Assembly (NCBI GenBank): GCA_050297855.1
Contig: JBNKTC010000002.1
Span: forward strand, 1 to 64,000
Length of the DNA stretch: 64,000 nt
From: SZUA-545 sp050297855
Lineage (GTDB): Bacteria; Campylobacterota; Campylobacteria; Campylobacterales; SZUA-545
Reading direction: 5' to 3'
In this document: piece after piece, positions 25,539 through 34,199 of the stretch
Layout: each line of letters starts with the position of its first letter
Numbering within the stretch: the first letter of the stretch is position 1
Notes under the pieces: generated by a model
Database searches by the model: none
What the model saw: only the letters and a program-made list of their open reading frames with translations
What the model was told of the DNA's origin: nothing
Translations under genes and position numbers: made by a program

Positions 25539-26276
25539 ATGCCAACAATATATAAGCTGTTTTTTTTCACACTGCTGATTACGCTCTTTACCGCCTGCGG
25601 GCCGGAACCGATCGCAGATGATATGGTCCAGGAGGAGCCGGTTAACGAGGTCGAGGCCGAGGTCAAAGCGATGGAGGAGGCCCCGCTTAATATCCCCAGT
25701 GTCGTCGATGAGGTAGTGGATGCGAAGGAGGAGCCCATCGAGATGGCCGAGCCGGAGCCGGAGCCCGAACCGGTGGCGGCCGAACCGGAGATCATCGAAG
25801 ACGTGGAAACGGAGATGACGGCCGAGAATAACGCAACGGAACCGGAGGCGGCCGAGCCGGAGATCGTGCCCGAAGATGCCAATATAACGGCACCGGCGGA
25901 AGAGGAGCTCGCGGTAACAGAAGATGTAAATGCCACGGAACCTCAGGAGGAGCCGGTGGTCGAAGCGGCCCCTTTTGAACCCTACGAAGAGCAGATCGGG
26001 GTGCTTAGGATCGGGATCGAGGAGCATGCGATCCGCCTGAAGATGAAAGATCCCATTATCAAATATTTCTCCCTCGCCTCGCCGGACCGGATCGTCATCG
26101 ATTTTAAGGATATCCGTTACCTTGAGCCGATGATGAAGGAGATCAATGCGCCGTCGGTCTCCCATATTGCAACGGCAACGCATGACAACTATAACCGGGT
26201 CGTTATCTATCTAAAAGAGAAAAGAGAGTTTACGATCTCAAAAAGCCGCGGAGACTGGCTGATCGACCTGAAATAG
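25539..26276 (+). CDS. AMIN-domain lipoprotein with Glu/Pro/Ala-rich linker
   Basis: A 245-residue lipoprotein: signal and lipobox LFTAC with Cys near residue 21, then about 120 residues very rich in Glu, Ala and Pro (EPEPEPEPVAAEPE type), then a C-terminal AMIN-like domain (about 150-245; IGVLRIGIEEHAIRLKMKD, SPDRIVIDFKDIRY, YNRVVIYLKEKR). AMIN domains bind peptidoglycan or secretin-type envelope machines. The acidic linker could reach from a membrane to the cell wall. It lies upstream of the Ton operon but has a separate gap. Confidence 0.85.
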   Translation: MPTIYKLFFFTLLITLFTACGPEPIADDMVQEEPVNEVEAEVKAMEEAPLNIPSVVDEVVDAKEEPIEMAEPEPEPEPVAAEPEIIEDVETEMTAENNATEPEAAEPEIVPEDANITAPAEEELAVTEDVNATEPQEEPVVEAAPFEPYEEQIGVLRIGIEEHAIRLKMKDPIIKYFSLASPDRIVIDFKDIRYLEPMMKEINAPSVSHIATATHDNYNRVVIYLKEKREFTISKSRGDWLIDLK

Positions 26277-26371
26277 GAACGGGATTTGCTTCGGAAAAGG
26301 GAGTGCCCCGGTTTTGTTTCCTCCTGTTTTATATGGGATATTCTTACCAACGTTCATAAAAGATATCAAAT

Positions 26372-26689
26372 ATGACGGTGGCAAAACCGTGGGTTCTTTT
26401 CGCCCTTCTCACTCAACTCCTTTTTTCCTCACAGACCTACCAGATCAAATACGAACCCATGACACGCCAGTGTGACCTTTTTATCGGGCTTGAATACGTC
26501 GCCCATTTCGATCTAATGACCGATGACACCGGGTGTATGTTTATCCTCCCCAGCCGGGTTGCCGGGTGTACCCTGATCCAGGAGCGCAATACGGCACGGA
26601 GCGAAATCCGGCAGAATAGTATCATCCTGGAGCCGAAGCTGCGAAACAGGGTGGCATTTAATGGTTATGTATGTGAGGGTTCTTTATAA
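26372..26689 (+). CDS. Small exported protein with four cysteines
   Basis: A 105-residue protein with an N-terminal signal (about 1-20) and four Cys in the mature part (RQCDLF, TGCMFI, AGCTLI, YVCEGS), enough for two disulfides in the periplasm. No family is recognised and the ribosome site is weak. Its TAA stop lies within the TATAAT at 26685 that serves the Ton operon. Confidence 0.6.
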   Translation: MTVAKPWVLFALLTQLLFSSQTYQIKYEPMTRQCDLFIGLEYVAHFDLMTDDTGCMFILPSRVAGCTLIQERNTARSEIRQNSIILEPKLRNRVAFNGYVCEGSL

Positions 26690-26690
26690 T
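26685..26690 (+). promoter_or_regulatory. -10 element (TATAAT) for the Ton operon
   Basis: TTCTTTATAATCAC lies 31 bases before the DUF3450 ATG. No Fur-like dyad is seen around it, so iron control of this operon is not evident here. Confidence 0.55.
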
Positions 26691-26720
26691 CACACTTAAA
26701 TAAAAACATAAGGTACCTTG

Positions 26721-27473
26721 ATGACACGGATGCTTCTACCCGGACTCTTTCTTCTGCTGAACGTGATGCTGTCGGCCTCGACGGACACGCTTGAGCAGGC
26801 GATCACCCTTGAAAAATCACAAAATGCCGCGGACCGGCAGTCGCAAAAAAAGGTCAACTCCCTGGATGACCGCCGGGCCAAACTGCTCGAACAGTACAAA
26901 GAGACCAGCGCCAAGCTCGATTCGGCCAAGGTCTATAATGCACAACTGGAGGAGATGATCCTCTCCCAGGACGAGGAGGAGGCGTCGCTCAAACGACAGC
27001 TGGGCAGTATCGACCGGACCAGCCGTGAGATCATGCCGTTGATGAAGGAGATGGTAGTGGCACTGGAGCAGTTTATCGCACTGGATACCCCCTTTCTCTC
27101 CGAGGAGCGGAGCTCCCGGGTGGAGAAACTAAAAGAGAAGATGCGACTCTCCAATATCTCCGTATCGGAGAAGTACCGCCTGATCATGGAGGCGTATACG
27201 ATCGAAAACGAGTATGCCCGCACCATCGAGGCGTACCGGGGCAAACTGGAAGACGGCCGGGTCGTCGACTTTTTGCGTCTGGGCCGTGTAGGACTCTATT
27301 ACCAGACCCTTGACCAGGAGGGATGCGGGGTATGGGATAACACGACACGGGCATGGAAGAGACTGCCCGATGAATACGCCGTGTCGATCCGGAAGGGGCT
27401 GAAGATTGCCAAGAAGCAGTCAGCCCCCCAGCTGCTTGAGCTGCCGGTTCCCACACCCGGGGGTGCCCAATGA
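26721..27473 (+). CDS. DUF3450 periplasmic coiled-coil protein of a Ton system
   Basis: A 250-residue exported protein: signal peptide (about 1-19), a long coiled coil (about 25-110), then the DUF3450 core (FLRLGRVGLYYQTLDQEGCG and VWDNTTRAWKRLPDEYAVSI). DUF3450 genes stand at the head of Ton clusters in marine Gammaproteobacteria (the Vibrio TonB2/TonB3 type). The protein is thought to work with the TtpC-like subunit in the periplasm. ATG 26721 is chosen over a TTG one codon earlier. The stop overlaps the next gene by 4 bases. Confidence 0.87.
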   Translation: MTRMLLPGLFLLLNVMLSASTDTLEQAITLEKSQNAADRQSQKKVNSLDDRRAKLLEQYKETSAKLDSAKVYNAQLEEMILSQDEEEASLKRQLGSIDRTSREIMPLMKEMVVALEQFIALDTPFLSEERSSRVEKLKEKMRLSNISVSEKYRLIMEAYTIENEYARTIEAYRGKLEDGRVVDFLRLGRVGLYYQTLDQEGCGVWDNTTRAWKRLPDEYAVSIRKGLKIAKKQSAPQLLELPVPTPGGAQ

Positions 27474-28804
27474 GATCCCTGATCCTACTGCTCGTGACAG
27501 GTTTCACCCTGGCCGCTTCCCAGACACCCGGTACACTCGACGAACTGCTCGAGATGGTCAAAGCTTCCACACAGAAGAGCCGGGAGCTGAACCGTCAGCG
27601 CGAAGCAGCCTTTATTAATGCCGTCGGCAGACAGGAGACACTGTTAAAAAGCGCCAAACAGGAGCTGGCCGAAGCCAATCGGAAGACCGAGCGTCTCAAA
27701 GCGGTGATCGATGCCAACGAAAAAAAGCTGGCCGCACTGGAGGAGAAGCTGCGGATACGCAGTGCCAATCTCGGTGAGATATTCGGGGCCGTCCGCCAGA
27801 CCAGCGGCGACCATATCGCCATGGCGAAGACCTCCCTGGTCTCCGCGCAGTTCCCCGGGAGTGACACGATCCTCTACAGACTGGCCGAAGCAAAGGAGCT
27901 TCCCGCCGTGGAGGACCTGCGTGCCCTTTGGGTAACGCTGCAGCAGCATATGGTCGAAAGCGGGAAAGTGAGCCGTTTCAAAGCGAATGTGATCGCCCCG
28001 GATGGCTCGAGCCGGGAGGAGGCGGTGATCCGGATCGGGGAGTTTACGGCAACGGCCGGGGAGAACTTCCTGGAGTACTCCGGGGATTCCAAAGCCTTTA
28101 TCCAGTTTCCCAGACAGCCGGAGGGGCATTACACGGGAATAGCTGAAGCATTCGGCACGAGCGACAGTACGTACGCAACGGCGGTGATCGATCCGACGCG
28201 GGGGGCGATGCTTGGGATCATGATGGAGCGTCCCACCCTGGGTGAGCGGATCGCCCAGGGTGGGATCGTCGGGTATATCATCATCCTGATCGGGATCGGG
28301 GGGATCGGTTTTGCCCTGTTCCGACTCTACCGCCTCCATATCACCCAGCAGCAGATCGCTGAACAGCTGAAGCGTGTAGAGACCCCTGATGAGGGCAACC
28401 CCCTTGGCCGGGTCCTTGCCGCCTATGATGCCAACCGTGACCTGGGGACGGAAGATCTCGAGATCAAGCTGGACGAGGCGATCCTTAAGGAGACGCCGGC
28501 CCTGACCCACGGGCATGTCCTGGTCAAGCTTTTTGCCGCCGTAGCGCCCCTTTTGGGGCTGCTCGGGACGGTAACGGGGATGATCGCTACGTTCCAGGCG
28601 ATCACACTCTTCGGTACAGGGGACCCCAAACTGATGGCGGGCGGGATCTCGCAGGCACTGGTGACGACCGTGCTGGGCCTGATCGCAGCCATGCCGCTGC
28701 TCTTTTTGCATACGCTGCTGAACTCCAAAAGCCGTGCCATGATCCAGGTACTCAGCGAACAGGCAGCCGGCGTGATGGCCCACTCCCTGGAAAAGGGGCG
28801 CTAG
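27470..28804 (+). CDS. TtpC-like MotA/TolQ/ExbB proton channel protein with periplasmic domain
   Basis: A 444-residue protein: signal peptide, coiled coil (about 25-95), a further periplasmic domain (to about 255), then three membrane segments of the MotA/TolQ/ExbB family (IIILIGIGGIGFALF; APLLGLLGTVTGMIATFQAI; ALVTTVLGLIAAMPLLFLHT). The long N-terminal part matches TtpC, an extra ExbB-like subunit of Vibrio TonB2 systems needed for full activity. It overlaps the DUF3450 gene (ATGA). Confidence 0.88.
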   Translation: MRSLILLLVTGFTLAASQTPGTLDELLEMVKASTQKSRELNRQREAAFINAVGRQETLLKSAKQELAEANRKTERLKAVIDANEKKLAALEEKLRIRSANLGEIFGAVRQTSGDHIAMAKTSLVSAQFPGSDTILYRLAEAKELPAVEDLRALWVTLQQHMVESGKVSRFKANVIAPDGSSREEAVIRIGEFTATAGENFLEYSGDSKAFIQFPRQPEGHYTGIAEAFGTSDSTYATAVIDPTRGAMLGIMMERPTLGERIAQGGIVGYIIILIGIGGIGFALFRLYRLHITQQQIAEQLKRVETPDEGNPLGRVLAAYDANRDLGTEDLEIKLDEAILKETPALTHGHVLVKLFAAVAPLLGLLGTVTGMIATFQAITLFGTGDPKLMAGGISQALVTTVLGLIAAMPLLFLHTLLNSKSRAMIQVLSEQAAGVMAHSLEKGR

Positions 28805-28807
28805 AGT

Positions 28808-29317
28808 ATGGCGGCGATACTGGATATCGGAACCCTCTTTGAGTTCGGCGGGGTGGTGCTCTACCTGATCTTCATGTTGACGGTCGTGCTCTGGATGCTG
28901 CTGATCGAACGCCTCTGGTTCTATAAAAAAGTGCTGCCCGAGCGCAAAGCGGCACTCTTTAGGGAGTGGAGCGGGGTGCGGGACCATCACTCATGGGAAG
29001 CGCACTGTATCCGGGACTACTTCGTCTCGCGCCTGATGCAGGAGTTCCGCAGCACCCTGCCGATCATCAAAGTGCTGACCGCACTCTGCCCTTTCTTCGG
29101 GCTGTTGGGGACCGTCACCGGGATGATCGAAGTGTTTGACGTGATGGCGATCCTGGGTACGACGGATGCACGGGCCATGGCATCGGGGGTCTCCAAGGCG
29201 ACGGTTCCCACGATGGCCGGCATGCTGGTGGCTGTTGCGGCCCTTTTGGCGACGGCACGGTACGAGAGCCGGATCAAGCAGGAGGAGCAGAGCATCGTCT
29301 CTGCCCTGACAAGGTAG
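28808..29317 (+). CDS. exbB: ExbB-like proton channel subunit
   Basis: A 169-residue inner-membrane protein with three membrane helices (LYLIFMLTVVLWMLL; LCPFFGLLGTVTGMIEVF; ATVPTMAGMLVAVAALLA). This is the short second ExbB of a TtpC-type Ton cluster. With ExbD it forms the channel that uses the proton gradient to energise TonB. It starts 3 bases after the TtpC-like stop. Confidence 0.9.
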   Translation: MAAILDIGTLFEFGGVVLYLIFMLTVVLWMLLIERLWFYKKVLPERKAALFREWSGVRDHHSWEAHCIRDYFVSRLMQEFRSTLPIIKVLTALCPFFGLLGTVTGMIEVFDVMAILGTTDARAMASGVSKATVPTMAGMLVAVAALLATARYESRIKQEEQSIVSALTR

Positions 29318-29321
29318 GATT

Positions 29322-29732
29322 ATGCGGAAAAAACGTGAATATATCCAGGCAGAGGAGGAGAACGAGATCAACATGACGCCGATGCTCGACGTCGTCTTTA
29401 TCATGCTGATCTTCTTTATCGTCACGACATCCTTTGTCAAAGAGTCCGGTGTTTCGGTCAATCGTCCCACGGCCCAAAGTGCCAAGACGGTGCAAAAGGG
29501 GAATATCATCGTGGCGATCAAACCCGATGGAGAGATTTGGATCGACAAGCGTGCCGTCGATCTGCGCGCGGTCAAAGCCAATATCCAGCGGCTACACGCC
29601 CAGAACCCCCAAAGTGCCGTCGTGATCGTCTCTGACCGGGAGGCGAAGACCGGTATTCTGGTCAAAGTGATGGACCAGATACGCCAGGCAGGCGTTCAAA
29701 ATGTCTCCATCGCTGCCGAGGTCAACCGCTAG
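29322..29732 (+). CDS. exbD: ExbD-like proton channel subunit
   Basis: A 136-residue protein with one N-terminal membrane helix carrying the essential Asp (INMTPMLDVVFIMLIFF) and a periplasmic domain (IQRLHAQNPQSAVVIVSDRE). Length and order fit ExbD. The stop overlaps the GTG of tonB (TAGTG). Confidence 0.92.
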   Translation: MRKKREYIQAEEENEINMTPMLDVVFIMLIFFIVTTSFVKESGVSVNRPTAQSAKTVQKGNIIVAIKPDGEIWIDKRAVDLRAVKANIQRLHAQNPQSAVVIVSDREAKTGILVKVMDQIRQAGVQNVSIAAEVNR

Positions 29733-30361
29733 TGCGCTATCTCTATGCATTGACCGCGGCGCTTGGGGTAAGCTACCTGCTCTTTGCCCTGATGCAGTAT
29801 ATGATTACGCGTGAAAGTGGCAGCACCAAAGGGGTGAGGGAGTATCAGGTAGTCGATTTTATCCGCATGGATAAAAACCTGGAGGTCCGCCAGAAAGAGC
29901 GCCGGAAAAAGGTGCTGCCAAAACCAAAAACCCAGCCCCGTATTCCCAAGCCGACAGCGCTCCGGCCTCAGGCGCCCAAACCCCAGGCCTTTAAAATGAC
30001 GATGCCCCAGATGAAGATGCCCATCTCCCTGGCAAAGGATTTTTCCGTTGGCGATGCGAGCTTCGGTGCGGGTGCGGGACTCTTTGACGGGAACGTGATC
30101 CCCCTGGTGCGGGTCCCTCCGCGCTACCCGATGCGGGCGAAAAAACTTCGCCTAGAGGGGTATGTCAGGCTCGGTTTCGTCATTGACGAAGAGGGGTTTG
30201 TCGAATCGGTCCAGGTGCTCGAATCCGAGCCCGAAGGGATCTTTGATAAAGCAGCCATCAGTGCGATCAAGCGCTGGAAGTTCAAGGCCAAGACGGAAGC
30301 GGGCAAAGCGATGAAGCAACGGGCAAGCCAGATGATCGAATTTAAACTGGACGGACGATGA
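29732..30361 (+). CDS. tonB: TonB-like energy transducer
   Basis: A 209-residue protein: one membrane helix (about 4-22), a Lys/Pro-rich spacer (KPKTQPRIPKPTALRPQAP), and a C-terminal TonB domain (PPRYPMRAKKLRLEGYVRLG; GIFDKAAISAIKRWKF). The YP...RAKKLRLEG motif is typical of TonB box binding domains. It should pull on outer-membrane receptors; no TonB-dependent receptor gene lies in this window, so the cargo is unknown. GTG start. Confidence 0.9.
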   Translation: MRYLYALTAALGVSYLLFALMQYMITRESGSTKGVREYQVVDFIRMDKNLEVRQKERRKKVLPKPKTQPRIPKPTALRPQAPKPQAFKMTMPQMKMPISLAKDFSVGDASFGAGAGLFDGNVIPLVRVPPRYPMRAKKLRLEGYVRLGFVIDEEGFVESVQVLESEPEGIFDKAAISAIKRWKFKAKTEAGKAMKQRASQMIEFKLDGR

Positions 30362-31536
30362 TGGGACGGCTCTTTATCTTTTTTCTTTTTGTCATGCAGC
30401 TCTATGCGGGCGGGGTACTCAGTACCAAGACCTACAAATGGCTGACCGAAGTGCAGGTGCTGATGGAGAAAAAGGAGTATAACCTGGCCCTGGACTCCCT
30501 GAGCAAACTGGAGACGGTGACCAAAGGGCGTCCTTATGATATGGCCTTTATCCACCAGACCTTCGGTTACATCTACCTGGATATGGAAAAACCGGGCTTT
30601 GCAAAGCGGCGTTTTGAGCAGGCCCTGGCGGGTGATCTTCTTCCCACGGTCCAGACACTTAATATCCTGCAGAACCTTGCCGCTCTTCAGATGCAGGAAG
30701 AGCATTATGCCAAAGCTGCCGATCTGCTTGAGCGCTGGCTGGAACTGGCGGAGAAGAAGAGCGCGCCGATCTATATCACCCTGGCGATCGCCCGGGCGCA
30801 GCTGGATCAGAATATCCGGGCACTCAAGGCGGCCGAAAAGGCCATCGCCCTGGCCAAGACCCCGAGGGAGGAGTGGTACAAGCTGCTCTCCGCTCTCTAC
30901 TACAAAACCGGGGACGAAGCGGGGATGATCCGGACCCTTAAAACGATGGTCGCGCTCTTCGGGCCGAAAAAACCGTACCTGGACCAGCTCTTCGCCCTCT
31001 ATATGCAGCGGGAGGCATACACCGATGCGCTGGCTGTGCAGGAGTTGGCCTATCAGAATGGTCATGTGACGACGGAGTCGGAGTTCCTGCGCCTGGCGAT
31101 GCTCTATGGCTACAACGGGACGCCCCTGGCGGCAGCGGAGGTGATCATCGCGGGACTGGAGCAAAAGATCGTATCCGAAAACGAAACGAATCTGAAACAG
31201 GTGTACGAGTACCTTGTTACGGCCCGGGAACAGACCCGTGCCATCGGCTATCTTAAAAAGGCGGCAGCCCTCTCCGAAACGGGGATGCTGGATCTTCAGC
31301 TAGCCCAGCTGCTTTTTGATGCGGAAGCGTATGATGAAGCTGCCGCAGCCATTAAGCGAGCACTGGAAAAAGGTGGGATCAAACGCCCGGAAGAGGCATA
31401 TCTGCTTCAGGGGGTCGCCTACTACGAGGCGAACCGGATGGAGGAGGCAAAGGCCGTCTTTAAGCATCTCGAATCATTCCCGTCCAAGGCCAAAACGGCC
31501 CGCAGCTGGATCGAATACCTGGAGAACCTGGGGTAA
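30358..31536 (+). CDS. TPR protein closing the Ton operon
   Basis: A 392-residue exported protein with a signal peptide (about 1-18) and TPR-type helical pairs along most of its length (TFGYIYLDMEKPGFAKRRFE; EEHYAKAADLLERWLELA; LLFDAEAYDEAAAAIKRALE; GVAYYEANRMEEAKAVF). A TPR protein at the end is standard in TonB2/TonB3 clusters. The ATG overlaps the tonB stop (a second ATG follows at once). Its TAA stop lies in the left arm of a terminator hairpin. Confidence 0.88.
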   Translation: MMGRLFIFFLFVMQLYAGGVLSTKTYKWLTEVQVLMEKKEYNLALDSLSKLETVTKGRPYDMAFIHQTFGYIYLDMEKPGFAKRRFEQALAGDLLPTVQTLNILQNLAALQMQEEHYAKAADLLERWLELAEKKSAPIYITLAIARAQLDQNIRALKAAEKAIALAKTPREEWYKLLSALYYKTGDEAGMIRTLKTMVALFGPKKPYLDQLFALYMQREAYTDALAVQELAYQNGHVTTESEFLRLAMLYGYNGTPLAAAEVIIAGLEQKIVSENETNLKQVYEYLVTAREQTRAIGYLKKAAALSETGMLDLQLAQLLFDAEAYDEAAAAIKRALEKGGIKRPEEAYLLQGVAYYEANRMEEAKAVFKHLESFPSKAKTARSWIEYLENLG

Positions 31537-31552
31537 CGGCTTACCCCTTTTT
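31530..31552 (+). terminator. Rho-independent terminator of the Ton operon
   Basis: GGGGTAA (31530-31536), loop CGGC, TTACCCC (31541-31547), then TTTTT. The TAA in the left arm is the stop of the TPR gene; the TTA in the right arm is the stop of proB read on the minus strand. Confidence 0.88.
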
Positions 31553-32326
31553 AGTCTCTTTCATGGTGGCATTGTAAAAGAGCGTACCGGCCACCTGTTC
31601 ATTGTGAAGCAGGTACTGTTCGGCGGCTTCGAGGTTGTAGCCGTTGCAGAGAAACATCTTGCGTCCGCGTTCCATGAGGAACCTGGCGGCTTTGAGTTTG
31701 GTGACGATCCCGCCGGTAGCAAAGGCGTTGTTGGGAGTATGTTCTTCATTTAGTGCTTCGTCGGGGATCGCTGTGACTTCGGGAAGAAGTTTGGCGTCTT
31801 TATTGGTCTTTGGATTTTTGTCGTAGTATCCGTCGATATCGCTTAGGATCACCAGCAGGTCCGCGTCGGTGAAGTGGGCGACGTGGGCCGAGAGCTGATC
31901 ATTATCCCCGAAGACCTGTTCGGAGGTCGTTGAGATATCGTTTTCGTTGACGATCGGGATGATCTTGTTGTCCAGAAGCGTGTTGATGATCTCACGGAAG
32001 ATGTTGGTACGCTTCCGCGAGTCAAAATCCTCCTCCGTCAGCAGGATCTGCGACGTGGTGATGTCGTAGATCTCGAATTTGCGTTTGTAGCCGCTCATAA
32101 GGATCGGCTGGCCGACGGAGGCAAGGGCCTTTTTGCCGATATGTTTTTTCCGGTCGAGTTTGAGGGCGGTGTAGCCCGAAGCGACCGCACCGGAACTGAC
32201 CAGGATCACCTCGAACTTCTCCTGGAGCTTGGCGACCAGGCTGACAAGGTTGAGCATCCGCTCTTTGGCAATGGCGTTGTTCTCCGTCAGGACACCACTC
32301 CCTACCTTTATGACAATCCTTTTCAT
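31541..32326 (-). CDS. proB: Glutamate 5-kinase without PUA domain
   Basis: A 261-residue amino-acid kinase that makes gamma-glutamyl phosphate, the first step of proline synthesis. Marks: MKRIVIKVGSGVLTE, LVSSGAVASGY, GQPILM, IVNENDIST, FGDNDQLSA, ILSDIDGYYDKNP and ATGGIVTKLKAA. The C-terminal PUA domain of E. coli ProB is absent, as is usual in Campylobacterota. It overlaps putP by 4 bases (ATGA), linking proline uptake and proline synthesis in one transcript. No proA is in the window. Confidence 0.93.
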   Translation of the reverse strand: MKRIVIKVGSGVLTENNAIAKERMLNLVSLVAKLQEKFEVILVSSGAVASGYTALKLDRKKHIGKKALASVGQPILMSGYKRKFEIYDITTSQILLTEEDFDSRKRTNIFREIINTLLDNKIIPIVNENDISTTSEQVFGDNDQLSAHVAHFTDADLLVILSDIDGYYDKNPKTNKDAKLLPEVTAIPDEALNEEHTPNNAFATGGIVTKLKAARFLMERGRKMFLCNGYNLEAAEQYLLHNEQVAGTLFYNATMKETKKG

Positions 32327-33786
32327 TGCTCTCCTTTATGTTCTTTCAGACAGTTGTCGTATGTCATTGTAACATGTTCCGGTGCAGGAATAAGCCGCCC
32401 CGTAATCCAGATGGCCAGGGAGGCAAACAGGAATGCGGGCAGGAGTTCGTAGAGCTCGAAGATTCCGCCTTCAAGCTGTTTCCAGATCAGTACGGTGACA
32501 GTTCCGCTGACCATCCCCGCCAGAGCTGCCTCTTTGCTCATCCGTTTCCAAAAGAGAGAGAAGAGGATCGCCGGTCCGAATGCTGCCCCGAAGCCCGCCC
32601 AGGCATAGCTGACCAGATCCAGGATCGAACTCTCCGGATTCATGGCCATAAAGACGGCGATCAGGGCGATCAGGACGACGGTGATACGCCCGACCCATAC
32701 CAGCTCCTTCTGTCCGGCCTCTTTTTTCAGGAAGCTCTTGTAGATATCCTCCGTCAGCGTCGAGGAGCAGACCAGGATCTGGGAGTCGATCGTACTCATG
32801 ATGGCGGATAAGATAGCCGCCAGCAGGATCCCCGCGATCCATGGGTTAAAGAGGGTCTGGGTAAAGAGGATAAAGACCGTTTCCGGGTTGGCCAGGGGGT
32901 CTTTGAAGTAGGCGATGCCGAAGACCCCGGTCATCAAAGCCCCGATCAGGGCCAGGATCATCCAGCCCATATTGATGCGGCGGGCGACGGGGATGTTCTC
33001 TACTTTGTTGACCGACATAAAGCGGGCAAGGATATGGGGCTGCCCGAAGTAGCCCATTCCCCACGCTATTAAAGAGATAAAGCCCAGTGCCGTGATCTCA
33101 TGCCAGGGATCGAGGTAATAATCCCCCTTGGCGTTGATCGCTTCGGCGACGGTTGCCGGATCGCCCAGGTTGGCGATGACGACGACCGGTACGGCCAGCA
33201 GCGCGAGCAGCATCAAGATCCCCTGGACGAAGTCGGTCCAGCTGACGGCGTTGTAGCCGCCCAGGAAGGTGTAGGAGACGATGACGATACTTCCCACAAA
33301 GAGGGCCGTCTCGTATCCCATCCCGAAGGAGTTTTTAAACAGCACCGCCCCCGCGACAAGACCCGAAGCGATGTAGAGGGTGAAAAAGAGCAGGATCACC
33401 AGTGCGGAGGTGATGCGCAGCAGTTTTCCCGTATCGTTAAAACGGTTCTCGAAATAGTCGGGGATCGTGATGGAGTTCTCCAGTTTTTCCGTATAGACCC
33501 GGAGGCGTCCGGCGACGATTAGCCAGTTGAGGTAGGCCCCGATCGTCAGGCCGATACCGATCCACATCTGGTTCAGCCCTGAGAGGTAGAGGGCCCCGGG
33601 AAGTCCCAGCAGAAGCCAGCCGCTCATGTCGCTGGCTCCCGCGCTCAGTGCCGCGACGGCGGGGTTGAGTCCCCGGCCGCCCAGTACGTAGTCACTAAGA
33701 TCGTTGGTCTTTTTATAAAAGTAAAGCCCGATCCACAGCATTCCCAATATATAGACGATAAATGTAATAATTGTTGTCAGTTCCAT
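32323..33786 (-). CDS. putP: Sodium/proline symporter
   Basis: A 487-residue member of the sodium:solute symporter family with about 13 membrane helices. Marks of PutP: SDYVLGGRGLNPAVAALSAG, ASDMSGWLLLGLPGALYLSG, YIASGLVAGAVLF, GGYNAVSWTDFVQG, GYFGQPHILARFM and ILSAIMSTIDSQILVCSS (sodium-site Ser/Thr). It imports proline with sodium. ATG 33786 follows GAAAGGAC and gives the usual N-terminus; an upstream in-frame codon would add 11 residues. A nested inverted repeat lies about 30 bases upstream. Confidence 0.92.
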   Translation of the reverse strand: MELTTIITFIVYILGMLWIGLYFYKKTNDLSDYVLGGRGLNPAVAALSAGASDMSGWLLLGLPGALYLSGLNQMWIGIGLTIGAYLNWLIVAGRLRVYTEKLENSITIPDYFENRFNDTGKLLRITSALVILLFFTLYIASGLVAGAVLFKNSFGMGYETALFVGSIVIVSYTFLGGYNAVSWTDFVQGILMLLALLAVPVVVIANLGDPATVAEAINAKGDYYLDPWHEITALGFISLIAWGMGYFGQPHILARFMSVNKVENIPVARRINMGWMILALIGALMTGVFGIAYFKDPLANPETVFILFTQTLFNPWIAGILLAAILSAIMSTIDSQILVCSSTLTEDIYKSFLKKEAGQKELVWVGRITVVLIALIAVFMAMNPESSILDLVSYAWAGFGAAFGPAILFSLFWKRMSKEAALAGMVSGTVTVLIWKQLEGGIFELYELLPAFLFASLAIWITGRLIPAPEHVTMTYDNCLKEHKGEQ

Positions 33787-34199
33787 ACTGTCCTTTCGTG
33801 CTTTTTTATGAAAAACCATCTCAAAAATAGGGGGTAGACACGTCTACCTTCTGTGTTTGAGATGCCTTTTAGGATAACAAAATAGTCTAAAGGCTATCTT
33901 ATTGTCTTTTTCGTGACTTTCCAGCCACAAAAAGAACACTTCTTCACAGTTTTTTCACAGCGTGAAAAAGTAGCCATGTTTGAAAAAAAAGGGTGCACAA
34001 ATTTTAAACTGTCCCGTTGGATGCTCCGGGTGGGAAAGAGCCTTGTCAAAAGGCCTGGTTGTGATTATGAGGGGGATGGATGATGGTCGATTTTTAATCC
34101 TTCGGTGATCCGGGGGACGATAGCGGTTTTCTGATAAAATTCCACAACTTTCACAGCCGTGTCGTAATAACGCGAAGTGTATGAACCCAGGAGTAAAAA
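33787..34199. other. 413-bp intergenic region between divergent putP and the gene at 34200
   Basis: No coding frame is supported. It holds a nested inverted repeat (33817-33864), a pair of TTCACAG direct repeats 11 bases apart (33943 and 33954), a hairpin TTTTTCAC-AGC-GTGAAAAA (33951-33969), and a third TTTCACAG at about 34149. A TAAAAT -10-like box lies near 34134-34139 before the gene at 34200. The rest shows no clear feature. Confidence 0.6.
33817..33864 (-). promoter_or_regulatory. Nested inverted repeat upstream of putP
   Basis: Outer arms CATCTCAAA (33817-33825) and TTTGAGATG (33856-33864) enclose inner arms GGTAGAC (33833-33839) and GTCTACC (33842-33848). It could be an RNA stem-loop in the putP leader or a dimeric operator. 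It lies 31 to 78 bases before the putP ATG. Confidence 0.5.
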
